DNA of 64,000 nt from Hermatobates lingyangjiaoensis (GCA_026182355.1 JAPFBL010000554.1:62001-126000); one strand, 5' to 3'. Numbered from the stretch's first letter, positions 20,099 to 31,564 are shown. Notes: generated by a model not told the origin, from the sequence alone. Translations and numbers: made by a program.

Positions 20099-20283
20099 AT
20101 GATTATATAAAAACATTTCACATAAACACGTGAAACAACAATCAATGATCAAACCACAATATGAAATGGGAAAACAAGACAAGACCTATCAGTTGGGTTT
20201 TTGTCTCTGACGAAGACCGCTTGTTACGGTTGAAAGATCTTAGGCTTGTTTTCCCATTTCTTATTGTTGTTTGATCATTGATA
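20099..20283. repeat. Family A foldback with intact right core
   Basis: Left arm (ttcacataaacacgtgaaac, atgatcaaaccacaatatga) pairs with the right arm ending tgtttgatcattga at 20281. The left core is deleted (aagacctatcagttgg), leaving one intact core on the plus strand. Confidence 0.72.
20207..20241 (+). ncRNA. Minimal hammerhead-like core, family A
   Basis: CTGACGA (20207-20213), A, stem II GACCG-CTTGTTA-CGGTT (20215-20231, one G-T pair), GAAA (20232-20235), self-complementary AGATCT (20235-20240), T. Identical cores occur at 26624-26659 (one extra T) and 63959-63993. Confidence 0.65.
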
Positions 20284-20576
20284 TGATTATATGTTTAATT
20301 TAACTCTAAATGGTTTTAACTTACCAATCTTTTATATAAATTAGTTGATTTATAATTTTTACAATATTATTAGTGTTTTGTGGTCGCTGAAGTCTATTTT
20401 TGACTATTTTGTTATGATGTCTATGAGTATATAGAAACAAAAATTTGTCTCTATTTTATACGTCACATCATTTGGTCGATCATATAATATTTTACCCAAA
20501 ATATGACCCCTATGGTGTAGTTATGCTGAAATATTGTACCACAAGAAAATTGACCTCTTTAGACATTATGGTATAA

Positions 20577-20812
20577 TTCTGAGGTAAAATGGATAAACCA
20601 ACAAAAGTCTCCACACAAATGAAGTTTTATCCAACGCGTTTCGAACACTTTGTGTTCATCATCAGGAAGACAAAGACATCAGGAAGACATCAGAACACAA
20701 TGTGTTCGAAACGCGTTGAATAAAACTTAATTTGTGTGGAGACTTTTGTTGGTTTATCCATTTTACCTCAGAATGAGTAAATACCACACAATTACGGATT
20801 GCACAACTAATG
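20577..20812. repeat. Family E foldback with hammerhead cores
   Basis: Arms tctgaggtaaaatggataaa and acaaaagtctccacacaaat are mirrored to 20768; the end gagtaaataccacacaatta, cggattgcacaactaat extends past the paired arm, as in family D. The right core half (20693-20720) keeps stem II, GAAA and ACGCGT but has lost CTGANGA. D and E are clearly related: both have GAACAC/GTGTTC stems and ACGCGT. Confidence 0.75.
20633..20665 (-). ncRNA. Minimal hammerhead-like core, family E
   Basis: On the minus strand: CTGATGA, T, perfect 6-bp stem II GAACAC-AAA-GTGTTC, GAAA, self-complementary ACGCGT, T. The three bases before CTGATGA (TTC) can pair with the three after the predicted cut (GAA), a short stem I. 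Confidence 0.65.
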
Positions 20813-21420
20813 ATTATGGTATAAAAAGTACAGTTGTACGAATATTTCTATATATGACGTAAATTTTAAACCAATATCCCTTTGGTATACGAATATTTGC
20901 TAGAAGTAAGACGTATAATGAAGCGTTGCATAGAGATTGTAATGAAACGAGTGGGTGTGGGAAAACAAGTCTGAAGGCAGTGAAAGTGAAGAAGGTGAAC
21001 GTAAAAATTAGAAAAAAAAAATTAAACAAAAAGATAACGGAAATAAAAAAAATAACATACATTCTTTCTGTATAAATCTAGTTAGCTAGGCTTCATTTTA
21101 CAGTAAGGGAAGCATAATATTTAAAAACAGAAAAATAAATAAGGTAAGTTACTTAGTGTAAATTACTGTTAGTTACGGTACGCTCAAAGTCCCATTCTTC
21201 TCTAATACGCACCTTTAATCTCGTCCGACTTTTATCTACCAGTCTTAGTGAAAAAATTCGAAAACTTATACACATTGTTATTAAATAAAGATCCGAAGCC
21301 TGTTGAAGCCTGTGCGTATCACAACTACCATATGTATATCATATTGTGCTTCATTTCCTCAACTGTAGAATTAAACTTATGATTTAAGTTTTTTAAAGCC
21401 ATAATATAACGAATAAGCGA
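20813..21420. other. No recognised feature
   Basis: AT-rich. The 82-codon minus-strand frame at 20814-21062 is Phe/Ile-rich and without recognisable motif. Confidence 0.45.
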
Positions 21421-21608
21421 GGGGGCCAGGTTAGCTCTGTGGTTAACATACTCAGATCTGACTGGTAGGTCCGGGGTTCAATACCTATTTGGGTCTATTC
21501 ATGTGGTGGTGAATGAATCGGAGTACCTCGTCCCTCTGAGAGGACGTTAAACCATCGGTCCCTAGAGTGTACGATGTCAGGTACTTGTTAAAGGTCCCTA
21601 CTCCAAAT
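21421..21608 (+). mobile_element. tRNA-derived SINE, 5' part (split by hAT)
   Basis: Head (gccaggttagctctgtggtt, ggggttcaatacc) and body (ctcgtccctctgagaggacg, gtacgatgtcaggtacttgt) of the SINE. It stops at ccctactccaaat, where the hAT-like element begins; the SINE resumes at 22310. Confidence 0.82.
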
Positions 21609-22309
<701 letters not shown>

Positions 22310-22362
22310 CTCTAAATAAACTTGTGTTAGGCAAAATTTAGGACACTCAATGTAGAATCAAG
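22310..22362 (+). mobile_element. tRNA-derived SINE, resumed 3' part
   Basis: ctctaaataaacttgtgtta, ggcaaaatttaggac and tgtagaatcaa continue the SINE body interrupted at 21608. The usual tail is missing or decayed after 22362. Confidence 0.75.
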
Positions 22363-23280
22363 AAGTAATATAGCTCGCCCATAAGTAAAAGTTAGTACCA
22401 AATGATAAATGAACCACATTGCCCGACCCTAGAACAACACTAAAAGGTGAAAGGTTTCATAAATGTGGGTTTGAAAACAAGCAAGAATACAAGTGAGTCG
22501 GTTATATGGTAATGGTATTTATTTCATTCTGCATTTACATGTTTATGAATATCATTAGCAATGATTATGGTTTCATTGGTATGAATCATCATTTAAAAGT
22601 TATTTTCCTTGTCAAAAAATATTTCCATAATTCGATCCAATAAAACTAATTAATCATTCTTCAATTTAAACCAAACTAAATAGTAACAGATAGACCAAAA
22701 AAACAACAACTGACATCTATGAAATAGTTCGTAAACATATAAACAAAGCAATATTCAATTATAACATCTTAGAAGCTCAATATTTGTTTAGGCCGGCGAA
22801 AAATGAATAATTATGATCAAATATAAGTGAATATATTAAATCATTTCGTAAATGAATTGAAAGCTATAAAATTAAATATTATAATTAATTTTAAATAGTA
22901 TTCCAATATTTATATATTGTAATTATAAATCATATTTATATCTTAGCTATAGTGAAATAGAAAATAATAAAATATAACCCTTTCTGAAAACTCAATGTTT
23001 AATAACAATCGTTATTAAATATAAAGAGTTTACAAATTCAGAAATATATATTTAATAAATGAATACATAAACAGTAATATCAGTAGATATTGAATTAGAA
23101 CAGAATTTTACAAGAAAGTATTAGTTGATCTTCAAAAGAATGTACTGTATAGTTATTATGTCTGAATAGGGACGGTTGGTATTTGTTCATATAATGAGAA
23201 TAAAGGAATAATATCATATATAAAATAACTTTTATAGACATTATAACTATTCATGTGCCTTAATATATTTCTTTTTTTAG
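22363..23280. other. No recognised feature
   Basis: Very AT-rich, about 0.9 kb, without assigned repeats. It ends in a pyrimidine run and AG (23268-23280), discussed with the next entry. Confidence 0.45.
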
Positions 23281-23626
23281 ATTGGTATATTTTCTAGTTT
23301 TCAATAAAAAATTGTATAATGTTTGGGAAAAGAAATGGCTGGAATTTGAAGGTAAGAGGAGATTGCAGATTATTTGCTACAAAGAATAACAAGATGATAT
23401 GAATGACGCAGAGGTATTAGCAATTCAAAGGAATCAACGGGACATTTGAAAGGGGGCAGTTAATAAATTACAGATCGTTGTTGACTTAGCTGGCACAAAG
23501 GACTTTGCTACTTGGAACATAAATCGAGTGTTGACTTAAAATAGGATTAATCAAGTTCACGTCTATTGTGATGGAATAATAGAGTATATTGAAATAGGGT
23601 TATACACACAAACACACAGACACTGA
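23281..23626 (+). other. Coding-like stretch with three stops (possible dead exon)
   Basis: After a polypyrimidine tract ending TTTTTTTAG, one frame from 23282 runs about 114 codons with only three stops where AT-rich random sequence would give about nine. Segments read VWEKKWLEFEGKRRLQ, MNDAEVLAIQRNQRDI and VDLAGTKDFATWNINRV. I do not recognise the family. It may be a pseudogene, part of a decayed transposon, or chance. Confidence 0.18.
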
Positions 23627-23664
23627 CTTACACTCACAATATAACAAACTTTCTTAATAAGCAC

Positions 23665-23770
23665 GCGAAAAAAGTCTAAACTACAGTAAAAAATCAAATA
23701 AATAACTAGGATATTTCAAGCAAAACATATGGTGTTCTTCAGAGTCTAATGAAACAAATGATGCAAAAAC
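23665..23770 (-). repeat. Family K half copy with hammerhead-like core
   Basis: Shares aaactacagtaaaaaatcaa with 11420. Core 23710-23742 (-): CTGAAGA, A, weak stem II, GAAA, ATAT, C. Stem II pairing is poor, so function is doubtful. Confidence 0.52.
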
Positions 23771-23799
23771 CAGATTTGGTGTGTTTAAGTGTCAGTTTG

Positions 23800-23895
23800 G
23801 GTGGAAGCCACCCAAGTGCTTGACGTGCTTGACTCAGAAACTGGTAGGTCTGGGGTTCGATACTCACTCTTGCCGTCGATTTATTCACGGCTAAA
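23800..23895 (+). mobile_element. SINE head fragment
   Basis: 'aactggtaggtctggggttc', gatactcac and gtcgatttattcacgg match the B-box half and the following segment of the SINE. The A-box half is degraded. Confidence 0.6.
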
Positions 23896-24039
23896 TTTAG
23901 TGTATTTAGCAAATTCGTTATTATTTTAATAATTTATTAATTTTCTGAACTATGATATTGTATAATTTATTACAAGTCAATTTATTTTTATTTTTTTTCG
24001 TTACTTTCTGTTTCAGTTATTTCTAGTACTTTTTTTTAC

Positions 24040-24215
24040 TTTTTTGTTTTAGCCAATCTGCAAAACGTTTGTGGCAATGTACAGTTGGCACTCACTTTTC
24101 ATGTTTCAGTTTTGCCTTTTTGCTATTTCATTTCTTTTTCTGAAGACGACCGTAAAAAGAGTTGAACATTGAAATCTAGTCCTGGCGTCTAGTGTTCATT
24201 CATGTTTCTTTCTGT
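24040..24215 (+). repeat. Degraded hammerhead-type repeat
   Basis: CTGAAGA at 24140-24146 followed by C, GACCG and then a disrupted stem (gacgaccgtaaaaagagttg) and cattGAAATC. It resembles families B and N but cannot be placed. Confidence 0.35.
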
Positions 24216-24280
24216 TTCCGAAGTTATGTCGATGTTTATATAAGTTTAAATTGAAGAAGAGTAAAACGAATAAATTACAT

Positions 24281-24680
24281 ATGTCCATAGTGGGGCAGTG
24301 CAAATATACGACAGGTTGTATCGGCTTTGTTTTCTACGTGGTTCTTCGAACCGGGGGCTCAAGGGTCATTGACCTCAGTCCAACTGAGGTTGGACTCGTG
24401 GTGGCCTTTATATTCGTAAAGACAGACCGTATGGATCAACTCTAATGTGAAACACGGACCTTCCACGTGGCTTTTAGCCGACGAGAGGTTTTTAATCTCT
24501 CCATTTTATGTCTTGATATGTACCAAGACTCCCTACAATGGGGCCTTCATGGGCCAAATTAACTGTCATTGCGCCCCCTGATCCCGGGGAAACGGGAATT
24601 CCTTCATCGGAGGAGGACGACCCAACTCCTAAGAGTTGTATGCTAGTCCATCAACTTTCAGCTTAGGTAGCACTGGTCAC
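24281..24680 (+). repeat. GC-richer interspersed repeat, family P copy 1
   Basis: Shares ggttcttcgaaccgggggct, ctgaggttggactcgtggtg and gagg...aatctctccattt with P copies at 42380-43066 (+) and 48015-48185 (-). Unit about 400 bases or more, GC-richer than the flanks. No TIR, tRNA-like head or open frame was recognised; the 64-codon frame at 24251-24445 crosses it without a motif. Could be a LINE 3' region or a SINE. Confidence 0.6.
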
Positions 24681-24799
24681 ATAAGAGTAAATTACACATA
24701 ATCACACAAATATTTGAAACAATTGAGTGTTGTAACTGTGTTGTATGACTCCGTGTGTTACTCTTCTCCGTATTTGAACTTTTTTATCTCCTGTTTTTA

Positions 24800-25165
24800 T
24801 CGTTTTTATGATTTACACACAAAAAAACACACAGAAATGAAACAGAAACTCACTACTATATTTTTATGGTCCCATCATCAGGGAGATAGATGTCAATCGC
24901 AACGAAGACTGGCAACGAAAGGAGAGCAGACAAGGATAGATAAAGAAATAAAATTAAAGCAAATAATAAACGAATGATTCACAAGTGCAATTTCACAAGT
25001 CTCCAACGGTCGCTTCACAAGTGCGCTTGGTGTCCCTTTCTCAACTCTCCTTTCTTTCAACCAAAAATTAGAGACAGTAAGTGTGTTTATTCCTTAGTTC
25101 TGTGTTTGTGATTCATAGTGAAACGTTTGTTGTCCTTTTGGATCGTTTTCCTGTTTACTATATAT
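24800..25165. repeat. Family N foldback, degraded core
   Basis: Left arm (acacagaaatgaaacagaaa, ctcactactata); core region 24858-24881 (-): CTGATGA, T, GG-GA-CC, then AAAA where GAAA is expected. Right side (tgtgtttgtgattcatagtg, ttggatcgttttcctgttta) matches N tails elsewhere. The 87-codon frame at 24714-24977 is a by-product. Confidence 0.5.
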
Positions 25166-25236
25166 ATATAAAGATTTCACATAAACACGTGAAATAACAA
25201 TCGTGGTTTGATCATATATATATATATATATATATA
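25166..25236. repeat. Family A arms only, plus (TA)n
   Basis: 'ttcacataaacacgtgaaat', aacaatc is joined directly to gtggtttgatcat, so both outer arms are kept and the core and inner arms are deleted. (TA)n 25213-25236. Confidence 0.65.
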
Positions 25237-25420
25237 ACTCAATACAAAAGAGAAAAACATAGATAAAGACATACAACAATCAGGTAGAAGCGTCGACATA
25301 CAACTAGCGTCGTCATCAAGTAAAAGTACTCCTGAGAGCAGCCGTCGCTGACTAAGTGAACTATCGAATGCAACAAACACGCGTGCCCTCTGCTGGCTGG
25401 CTTGCGCCATGAGTGACTAA
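25237..25420 (-). repeat. Family N-like repeat, degraded core
   Basis: On the minus strand TTGATGA, C, GAC ... GTC, then GACG where GAAA is expected (25281-25318). Upstream ttagtcagcgacggctgctc is GC-rich. Two overlapping minus-strand frames (61 and 77 codons) are not supported as genes. Confidence 0.42.
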
Positions 25421-26185
25421 CTTAAGAGAGAGAACTAACTAAAAATGCGAACTGAAAATAATAGAAGCATTAAAGAAGAAAGCTAAGGCAATGTGTGATA
25501 AAATAAATACAAAATTAAAATACTGAATAAAAATAATAATAAGAGTAAAAAAAAATATTAAAAAATGAAAGAAAAAATAAATAAAATACATAAATAAATA
25601 AAAAAAAACAATAAAAAGAAAATATTTAAAATTAAATTTTTTTATGAATATATATAATGTATAAAAATTTAGAAATTAAAAATGTTTCTATCATCTAGTT
25701 ACAGATAATTTATTGCATATAATTTATAGGAGAGGAAGTTGAGAGTTTATGGTATGAAATCAATAGTCAGTGATATCTTTTTAGAGGAAGGGTCATCTAA
25801 GAAAACGATAAATAGCGCCAGAGAAAGATTTTTTTTTATGATGTCCAGTTCTATTATATATTGCAGGAAAGGGCGATTTATCTAAAACTAAATCCTATTC
25901 GATTTCCTTTAGTGAATCCATTCTGAATGTCAACTCATTCTTTCTTGTCAGTTTTTTTTTGCCTTTCTTTCTATTACACAAGGCGTTAATAATACATGAA
26001 ATAAAATAATGAAAAACGTTCGTGTATTAATTACACCAATGTGGATGACATATATAATAATTTCAAATAAAAACACAATTGTTAGAGATTAAAATAACTC
26101 ACGTTTCTTATTATGAATGGCTTTTTTTTATGCAAATGCACTCTTGTAACTTGTAACCCCCCACATATAAAAAATATATATATAT
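25421..26185. other. No gene; A-rich low-complexity DNA
   Basis: Runs of aaataaataaa and poly-A (25500-25640); the remainder is AT-rich and unassigned. Confidence 0.55.
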
Positions 26186-26430
26186 ACCAATTAAAAAGAA
26201 GATAGCATACAGATAGACACAGAAATAACCCACTTCTATATTTCGACCATCGTCGTCATCAGAAAGCGAAGAGTCAGGCAGGAAGTCGCAGCTCCGCCTT
26301 CCTGCGGTACTCTTCGCCTCCTGATGACGACGATGGTCGAAATATAGAAGTGGGTTATTCCTGTGTCTATCTGGGAGCTATCTTCTTTTTAATTGATTTT
26401 TATTTAAAAGCCCGCTGGACCGTTTTATTT
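26186..26430. repeat. Family C foldback with two intact hammerhead cores
   Basis: Arms (agaagatagcatacagatag, ataacccacttctatatttc) pair around a GC-rich inner palindrome. Left core 26237-26262 (-) and right core 26321-26346 (+) are identical. Outer right end: cccgctggaccgttttattt, followed by (TA)n. Relative of 12404 and 58661. Confidence 0.76.
26321..26346 (+). ncRNA. Minimal hammerhead-like core, family C
   Basis: CTGATGA (26321-26327), C, stem II GAC-GATG-GTC (26329-26338), GAAA (26339-26342), self-complementary ATAT (26342-26345), A. Its mirror copy is at 26237-26262. Confidence 0.62.
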
Positions 26431-26436
26431 AATTAT

Positions 26437-26440
<4 letters not shown>

Positions 26441-26489
<49 letters not shown>

Positions 26490-26700
26490 TTCACATAAAC
26501 ACGTGAAATAACAATCAATGATCAAACCACAATAAGAAAATGGGAAAACAAGACTAAGATCTTTCAACCGTAACAAGCGGTCTTCGTCAGAGTCAAAAAC
26601 CCAATCCAGTTGGTTTTTTGACTCTGACGAAGACCGCTTGTTACGGTTTGAAAGATCTTAGTCTTGTTTTCCCATTTTATAATTGTGGTTTGATCATTGA
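26441..26700. repeat. (TA)n and family A foldback, both cores intact
   Basis: (TA)n 26441-26482; left arm ttcacataaacacgtgaaat ... right arm ending gtttgatcattga at 26700. Left core 26556-26590 (-), right core 26624-26659 (+); the inner loop is only about 30 bases (cagagtcaaaaacccaatcc). This is the most complete A copy. Confidence 0.8.
26624..26659 (+). ncRNA. Minimal hammerhead-like core, family A
   Basis: CTGACGA (26624-26630), A, stem II GACCG ... CGGTTT, GAAA (26650-26653), AGATCT (26653-26658), T. An extra T on the 3' side of stem II lengthens it relative to the 20207 copy. Confidence 0.62.
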
Positions 26701-26860
26701 TATATATATATATATATATCAGCTATAATCGCAAAAAGTACACACAAAAATGAAACTGGAAATCACTACTATATCTTCATAGCCTTGTCATCAGGAACAT
26801 AACGGTAGTTTCTGTTTCATTGTTGTGCATATTTTTTATGATTACAGTTTATTTAATCTA
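26701..26860. repeat. Family N foldback, degraded core
   Basis: Arms atcgcaaaaagtacacacaa / ttgtgcatattttttatgat. Core region 26771-26794 (-): CTGATGA, C, poor stem, GAAG where GAAA is expected, ATATA. (TA)n 26700-26719 borders it. Confidence 0.5.
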
Positions 26861-26889
26861 TAATTAATAGAAATATAAAATAATATATA

Positions 26890-27020
26890 TAAAATTTATC
26901 GAACCGTTTTGTTTAATAAATATATATAAATAATAATAAATAATTATTATATATAAATAATTAATAAATAAATATTATATATATAAATAATTAATAAATA
27001 AATATATATATATATATAAT
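26890..27020. repeat. AT-only tandem tract
   Basis: Repeated tatataaataattaataaat-type units and (TA)n; low complexity. Confidence 0.85.
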
Positions 27021-27060
27021 AAATTTATTTTTAATACACACTAAGACATTTTAATCAGCC

Positions 27061-27095
27061 CTTCCGGCAGAAGTCCTTTATTTCCGCTTCTTCAG
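27061..27095 (-). repeat. Possible decayed hammerhead core
   Basis: On the minus strand CTGAAGA, A, a 6-bp stem GCGGAA ... TTCTGC with one G-T pair, then CGGAAGG where GAAA is expected. It belongs to none of the other families. Confidence 0.3.
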
Positions 27096-28397
27096 TACAC
27101 CACACACTACTGTCTCGTCACTCCTAAAGAGTCCAGTTGGAGTGTTATTAACGTGACGCTGGTTGTTTCATAAATTCCACCCTCTTGTACAATATTGCTG
27201 AGAGAAGGGTGGTCTTTCCTCTTCTTTCCCATCTACTCAAGTACATTGTTCGTCTCTTTCCCTACAAGGTCCTCACGTACAGCTCAATGCTTGAATTATA
27301 ATGACTTCAATCTTCAACGACTTTTTTAATCTTATTCTCTCTATATTAATTTTAAGCAGGAACTCTCAAAGCAAAACTGAACATTATTACTATCCACTTT
27401 CTTTCTTTATAAAATCTTTATAATTTTATTTAAAATTATAAATATATTCCTTTTGTTTAAAATTTGTATGAATAAGGACACTATTGTTTAACATCATCAT
27501 CACATGTTTCGAGTTTAAACACATCATGTATTAGTTAGTGCCAACATGATGAGATAACATGAGGAGTCGTAATAAGTAACTAAATTTTATATCACAATTC
27601 AACGTAATAAAAATTTGTTACAATTGAAAAAGATTGTTCAACCATTACCTAAATCATTTAAACTAAATTAGTATAAACTAAAATTAATTTTATTAAGTTA
27701 ATATGTGTAAGTATATGTGTTTTTTTTAATTAACCAATAATTCAACATGCTCCACATAAATATTACATCTAACAATATATCTAATTAGATTACTATTACT
27801 ATATTACTTTGTTACTTCCTGACAACTAGTTTTAGCTGTAATTGGACTTCATTTTAATACAAAATATTTTTAAATTGCATGAAACAATAATGTAATATAT
27901 TGATTATAATAGTCTATATTTATTACACTATCGATATTAATTATCAATAATCTATATTCATAATACTAGTTAGCTATGCTAATTATAATATACTATATAT
28001 ATTAATTCTTATACTGCATAAAAGTTTCTCAAAATCAATTTTATCTATGAATTTTTTAAAACAACCAAAGCTTTTACAGTTCTTCACAATTTTACTTTAT
28101 TTTTGAGGCCAGATGTGTCCCGTCGTTATTGTAAATATCATGGATCTGTGCCGTTCATGATCGAGGATTGGGCAACTAAATAATACCAGATTACACTTCT
28201 CAGGTGTTCAATTATAAGGACATCAGTCATTATCAATGATGCGAAATCTATTTAAGGTGACTTTGGTTCGTCCATGGGCAGAGAGTGCTTGTGTTATTTT
28301 ATGCATAGTTTTTATACTGTACTTTTTACGCCATTGTGAGCGTGTGTGCGCGAGATAGAGTGTGAGAGAAAGTGATTTAGTGTATTGAGCATGAGAG
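27096..28397. other. No recognised feature
   Basis: About 1.3 kb of AT-rich DNA; no open frame or repeat family. Confidence 0.5.
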
Positions 28398-28581
28398 GAA
28401 GAGAGAGAGATAGAGAGAGAGATAGATAGAGAGAGAAGAGAGAGAGAGAAAAGGCCTAAGAGCGATTATCTTCAATCATATGTGGTGAGTTACCTGAATA
28501 TTTATATCACGTGTTTGTGTGACAATTTTGAATATATATTATGCTCTATCTTTCCCACTCTGTCTTTACTCTCTCCCTCTC

Positions 28582-28650
<69 letters not shown>
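28398..28650. repeat. (GA)n, family J arm, (CT)n
   Basis: (GA)n about 28398-28450 and (CT)n 28558-28649 face each other. Between them, aaaaggcctaagagcgatta and tcacgtgtttgtgtgac resemble a family J arm, giving the same order (purine tract, J arm, pyrimidine tract) as the 31562 copy. Confidence 0.6.
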
Positions 28651-28651
<1 letters not shown>

Positions 28652-28849
28652 ATTTAACCAACAATCTGCGAATTTAATTTTAATTCACTAGATCAAATTC
28701 ACTCTGGTTCAAAACTTTAAAATCTTAAACTTTCACCTGCTTCATCAGGAGGTGACCATTCTAAATAAGGAACAGATTTGTCACATGAAAGCGGATAGTG
28801 ATTTATCTTTGAAGGTCAACCAGCTTGGAGCATTATTTTTTTGTACTAT

Positions 28850-29290
28850 CAGTTGGATAAGGTAATTTCTCCAGATACAAATCAAGTTCCTTCGTAGGAT
28901 ATCCGGAAACCTTTTATTATCTTTAATAGCATCAGTATTTGTACCCTTCAAAATTTTCATTGGTTCTACATGCCTTAAGGTTTCCTACCAAACTGGTGAT
29001 CCATATGCATGGAATAGGACTATTACTACTTTATAAGTGATCATTGTAAACTCCATCATGAACTTTGACATATCTTAATAGTAAACTAGTTAAGTGATTT
29101 TTTTGTTATAATATATACATGACAGTTGCAATTCAATTTAGAGTCAAACGTGATACTAAGATATTTGATTTTACTGACAAGCTTCTTATCTACCCAAAAT
29201 ACATCAAATGTTCGTGTATGCCTTTTCCGTAAAATGAAGAGAATATTTATCTCTTCTGTGTTCAAGTAGGTATTTGTAATTATTTTCAAG
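28850..29290 (-). pseudogene. Jockey-like LINE reverse transcriptase fragment
   Basis: Reading the minus strand, 29289-29086 encodes RKRHTRTFDVFWVDKKLVSK followed by IKYLSITFDSKLN and ITKKSL, the 'fdGk.l....vKYLGvtlDskL.W..Hv...tkka' region after the catalytic palm of jockey-type reverse transcriptases. Further on (about 28985-29010) another frame gives FHAYGSPVW, the YGs..W motif that follows, and then KILKGTNTDAIK. Frameshifts and stops lie between. Only about 440 bases survive; neither LINE end is visible. Confidence 0.68.
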
Positions 29291-29964
29291 TCCTTTTCTT
29301 GCTATTTTTCTCAGATTGCTAATCCCATCTGAACTGCAGTATTCTTCAGTTTTAGGCCATTACCATCATTCTTTGCTTCTGATTCAAAAATTGAAGTCAT
29401 ATATATGTATTCTACGCTAAAATAAAATCATCACTGGTGACTTATTCAGTTTAAGTTCATCCTTTCTAACACCGATGTTCTGTTTTTGTATAAAAACTTT
29501 TCTACTGGTTCAACAAAAAATTTAAATATAAATTTGGACCTCCTAAAAAATGTCCAAAAACATCCACTTACCCATACCCGCAAACATACATACATTTACA
29601 CAAAAATATAACCACACACACACAAACAACAGAAATTCTTTGTTGAATACTTAGGTGATTTCAAAACATTAAACATTAAAGCTGTCAAAATCTGGAGATA
29701 GAATTTATTCAGGACTACAACACTATAAATAGAGTGAAGTACAAAAAAAAAATAAAGGCATGGAACCACAACCAATTGAAAACTTTATAAGGGATACTAA
29801 AGGTAAAACCATGTTAAAATATTTAGATGGAGAATAGTGGCAGGGTAGTAAATCTTTTTCGAAGTAGGACTTTTACAGGTGGCCACTTAGACCATCTAAT
29901 AAATAACTTATTAGAAAAGTACTATCTGTCTTCAGCTTCAGCATCTTCACTTCGTTTATATAAA

Positions 29965-29966
<2 letters not shown>
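29291..29966. other. Possible upstream LINE sequence, otherwise unassigned
   Basis: The first about 200 bases may be further decayed reverse transcriptase sequence of the 28850-29290 element, but no motif can be read. The rest is unassigned. Confidence 0.35.
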
Positions 29967-30016
<50 letters not shown>

Positions 30017-30117
30017 ATTAGATGAAACGATTCTTCGTACTGAAAAAAACTAGAATTTTCAAAACAAAGCACAGAAAATTCTATTATATATATATATATT
30101 ATATATATATATATATT
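29967..30117. repeat. (TA)n arrays
   Basis: (TA)n 29967-30014 and 30084-30117, separated by a short segment (actgaaaaaaactagaattt) resembling family N tails (aaattctagtt at 4850 and 5605). Confidence 0.85.
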
Positions 30118-30699
30118 ACATAACTAACAATATAATTTCTATAATTATTTAATAATATGTTCGAACTAGTCAGATTTCAGACTGTTTTCTAAGTCCAAAC
30201 CACATTCTTGATGTCAGTGTTTCGATTATATTTATTTTATTTTTACTTTTAAAAAAAGTGGGGAAACATTAAAAAAATCAAATTCTAATCATTTAGGCTA
30301 CATATAAATAAATAAACATGTTTAAGGAAAGAAGAGGGTACATTATTAAGTTATTCATGTAATGAGTGAAGTATGAATATTTAGAAGTAACAAACTATTG
30401 ATTTTATATTACATGAGTAATTAATATTTATATTAATGAATAGTGTTTAAAACACGAAGCTTTACCAAATAGTTGTTATAACAAGCTTTCATGTGTGTAA
30501 TCCATCAATCACTGAGAAAACTCAGGTTCTTCACTAATCCCCAAATGTGGAAGAACAATTCTCATTTAAATTACAAAATATCACCATAATTTTGTATAAA
30601 CTACTTGATAAATCAACTTTATTCAAATTAATATATGCTCTTCTAATTGTCTATGTTAAGATGAAATCATCTTAAGTTTAAACCAGGTTTGATTCCTGA
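30118..30699. other. No recognised feature
   Basis: AT-rich. A segment at 30180-30225 (aagtccaaaccacattcttg, atgtcagtgtttcg) may be a worn repeat arm. Confidence 0.4.
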
Positions 30700-30800
30700 A
30701 ATTTCAACCCTTTTAATGGTCGTCCTGCAGGAAAGGGTCGAAATATTGAATGTGAGTCCAAGTATCTGTTTTTCATTTGGGTTATTGTAAGTCCGTTCAG
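30700..30800 (+). repeat. Family B half copy, broken core
   Basis: CTGCAGGA (30725-30732) instead of CTGANGA, then GGGTC, GAAA (30740-30743), ATAT, T and the B-type continuation (gaatgtgagtc). CTGANGA and the stem are damaged. Confidence 0.5.
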
Positions 30801-30827
30801 ATCTAATATGATTTGAATTTGTAAATA

Positions 30828-31055
30828 AATATTGTAGGGCAAATAGTTAATGAAATGGACTCCACATATAAAAATTTAATGGTATAAACAACGTGTTTCG
30901 AATACGTAGTGTTCTTCCTCAGGCATTAACTAAGGGTAAGTGTCGATAGTAGAACTCTATTATATGTGGAGACTATTTCATTAACGTTTTACACTACAAT
31001 GAGTAAATACCACATAATAAGTGAATGCACTACGTTAGAACATATAACGTAGGAC
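30828..31055. repeat. Family D foldback, worn
   Basis: Left arm attgtagggcaaatagttaa; core 30890-30922 (-): CTGAGGA, A, stem GAACAC-TAC-GTATTC with one mismatch, GAAA, but ACACGT in place of ACGCGT. The right arm is truncated (attatatgtggagactattt) and ends like other D copies (gagtaaataccacataataa). Confidence 0.68.
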
Positions 31056-31264
31056 TATAATATGTAGAACTAATATGAATCAGATTTTAGCCTGTTTCTA
31101 AAAAAAGTATTTCTATCGTTTTTATTTTCTGTTCATCTTGTTTTTTATTTATAATAGATAAAACTTCGAAATCAAAAGCACAATGTCTGCATAATGGGTT
31201 AAATGGATAAGCAGATAATTAATTTTATTTTTTTCACAAACATTGTTAATATATATATTGTACG

Positions 31265-31500
31265 TTTTCTTATTGAGGGCTAGGTCATATAAAAGAAAAA
31301 TAAACTCCTTCCTAGGCCAACGTTTCAATGTATTTTTACATCATTTGAGGGCTAAAATTAGAGTAAGAAATATAATTTCTTATTAGAATAAGTTCTTTCT
31401 CTAATATTAGTCCTGAAGATGATGTACAAATACATCGAAATGTTGGCCTAGGAAGGAGTTTATTTTTTTTTATATGACCTAACCCTCAATAACAAAACTT
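31265..31500. repeat. Family M foldback
   Basis: Arms tattgagggctaggtcatat and taaactccttcctaggccaa are mirrored to 31495 (ttggcctaggaaggagttta). The left core has lost CTGANGA (CTCAAAT); the right core is intact. Only one copy was seen in this window. Confidence 0.72.
31413..31444 (+). ncRNA. Minimal hammerhead-like core, family M
   Basis: CTGAAGA (31413-31419), T, 6-bp stem II GATGTA-CAAA-TACATC (31421-31436), GAAA (31437-31440), ATGT (31440-31443, self-complementary with a G-T pair), T. Bases before (GTC) and after the cut (GGC) can form a 3-bp stem I with one wobble. Confidence 0.6.
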
Positions 31501-31529
31501 ACAGGAAGAGGTCAAGAACAATTTTTTGA

Positions 31530-31533
<4 letters not shown>

Positions 31534-31564
<31 letters not shown>

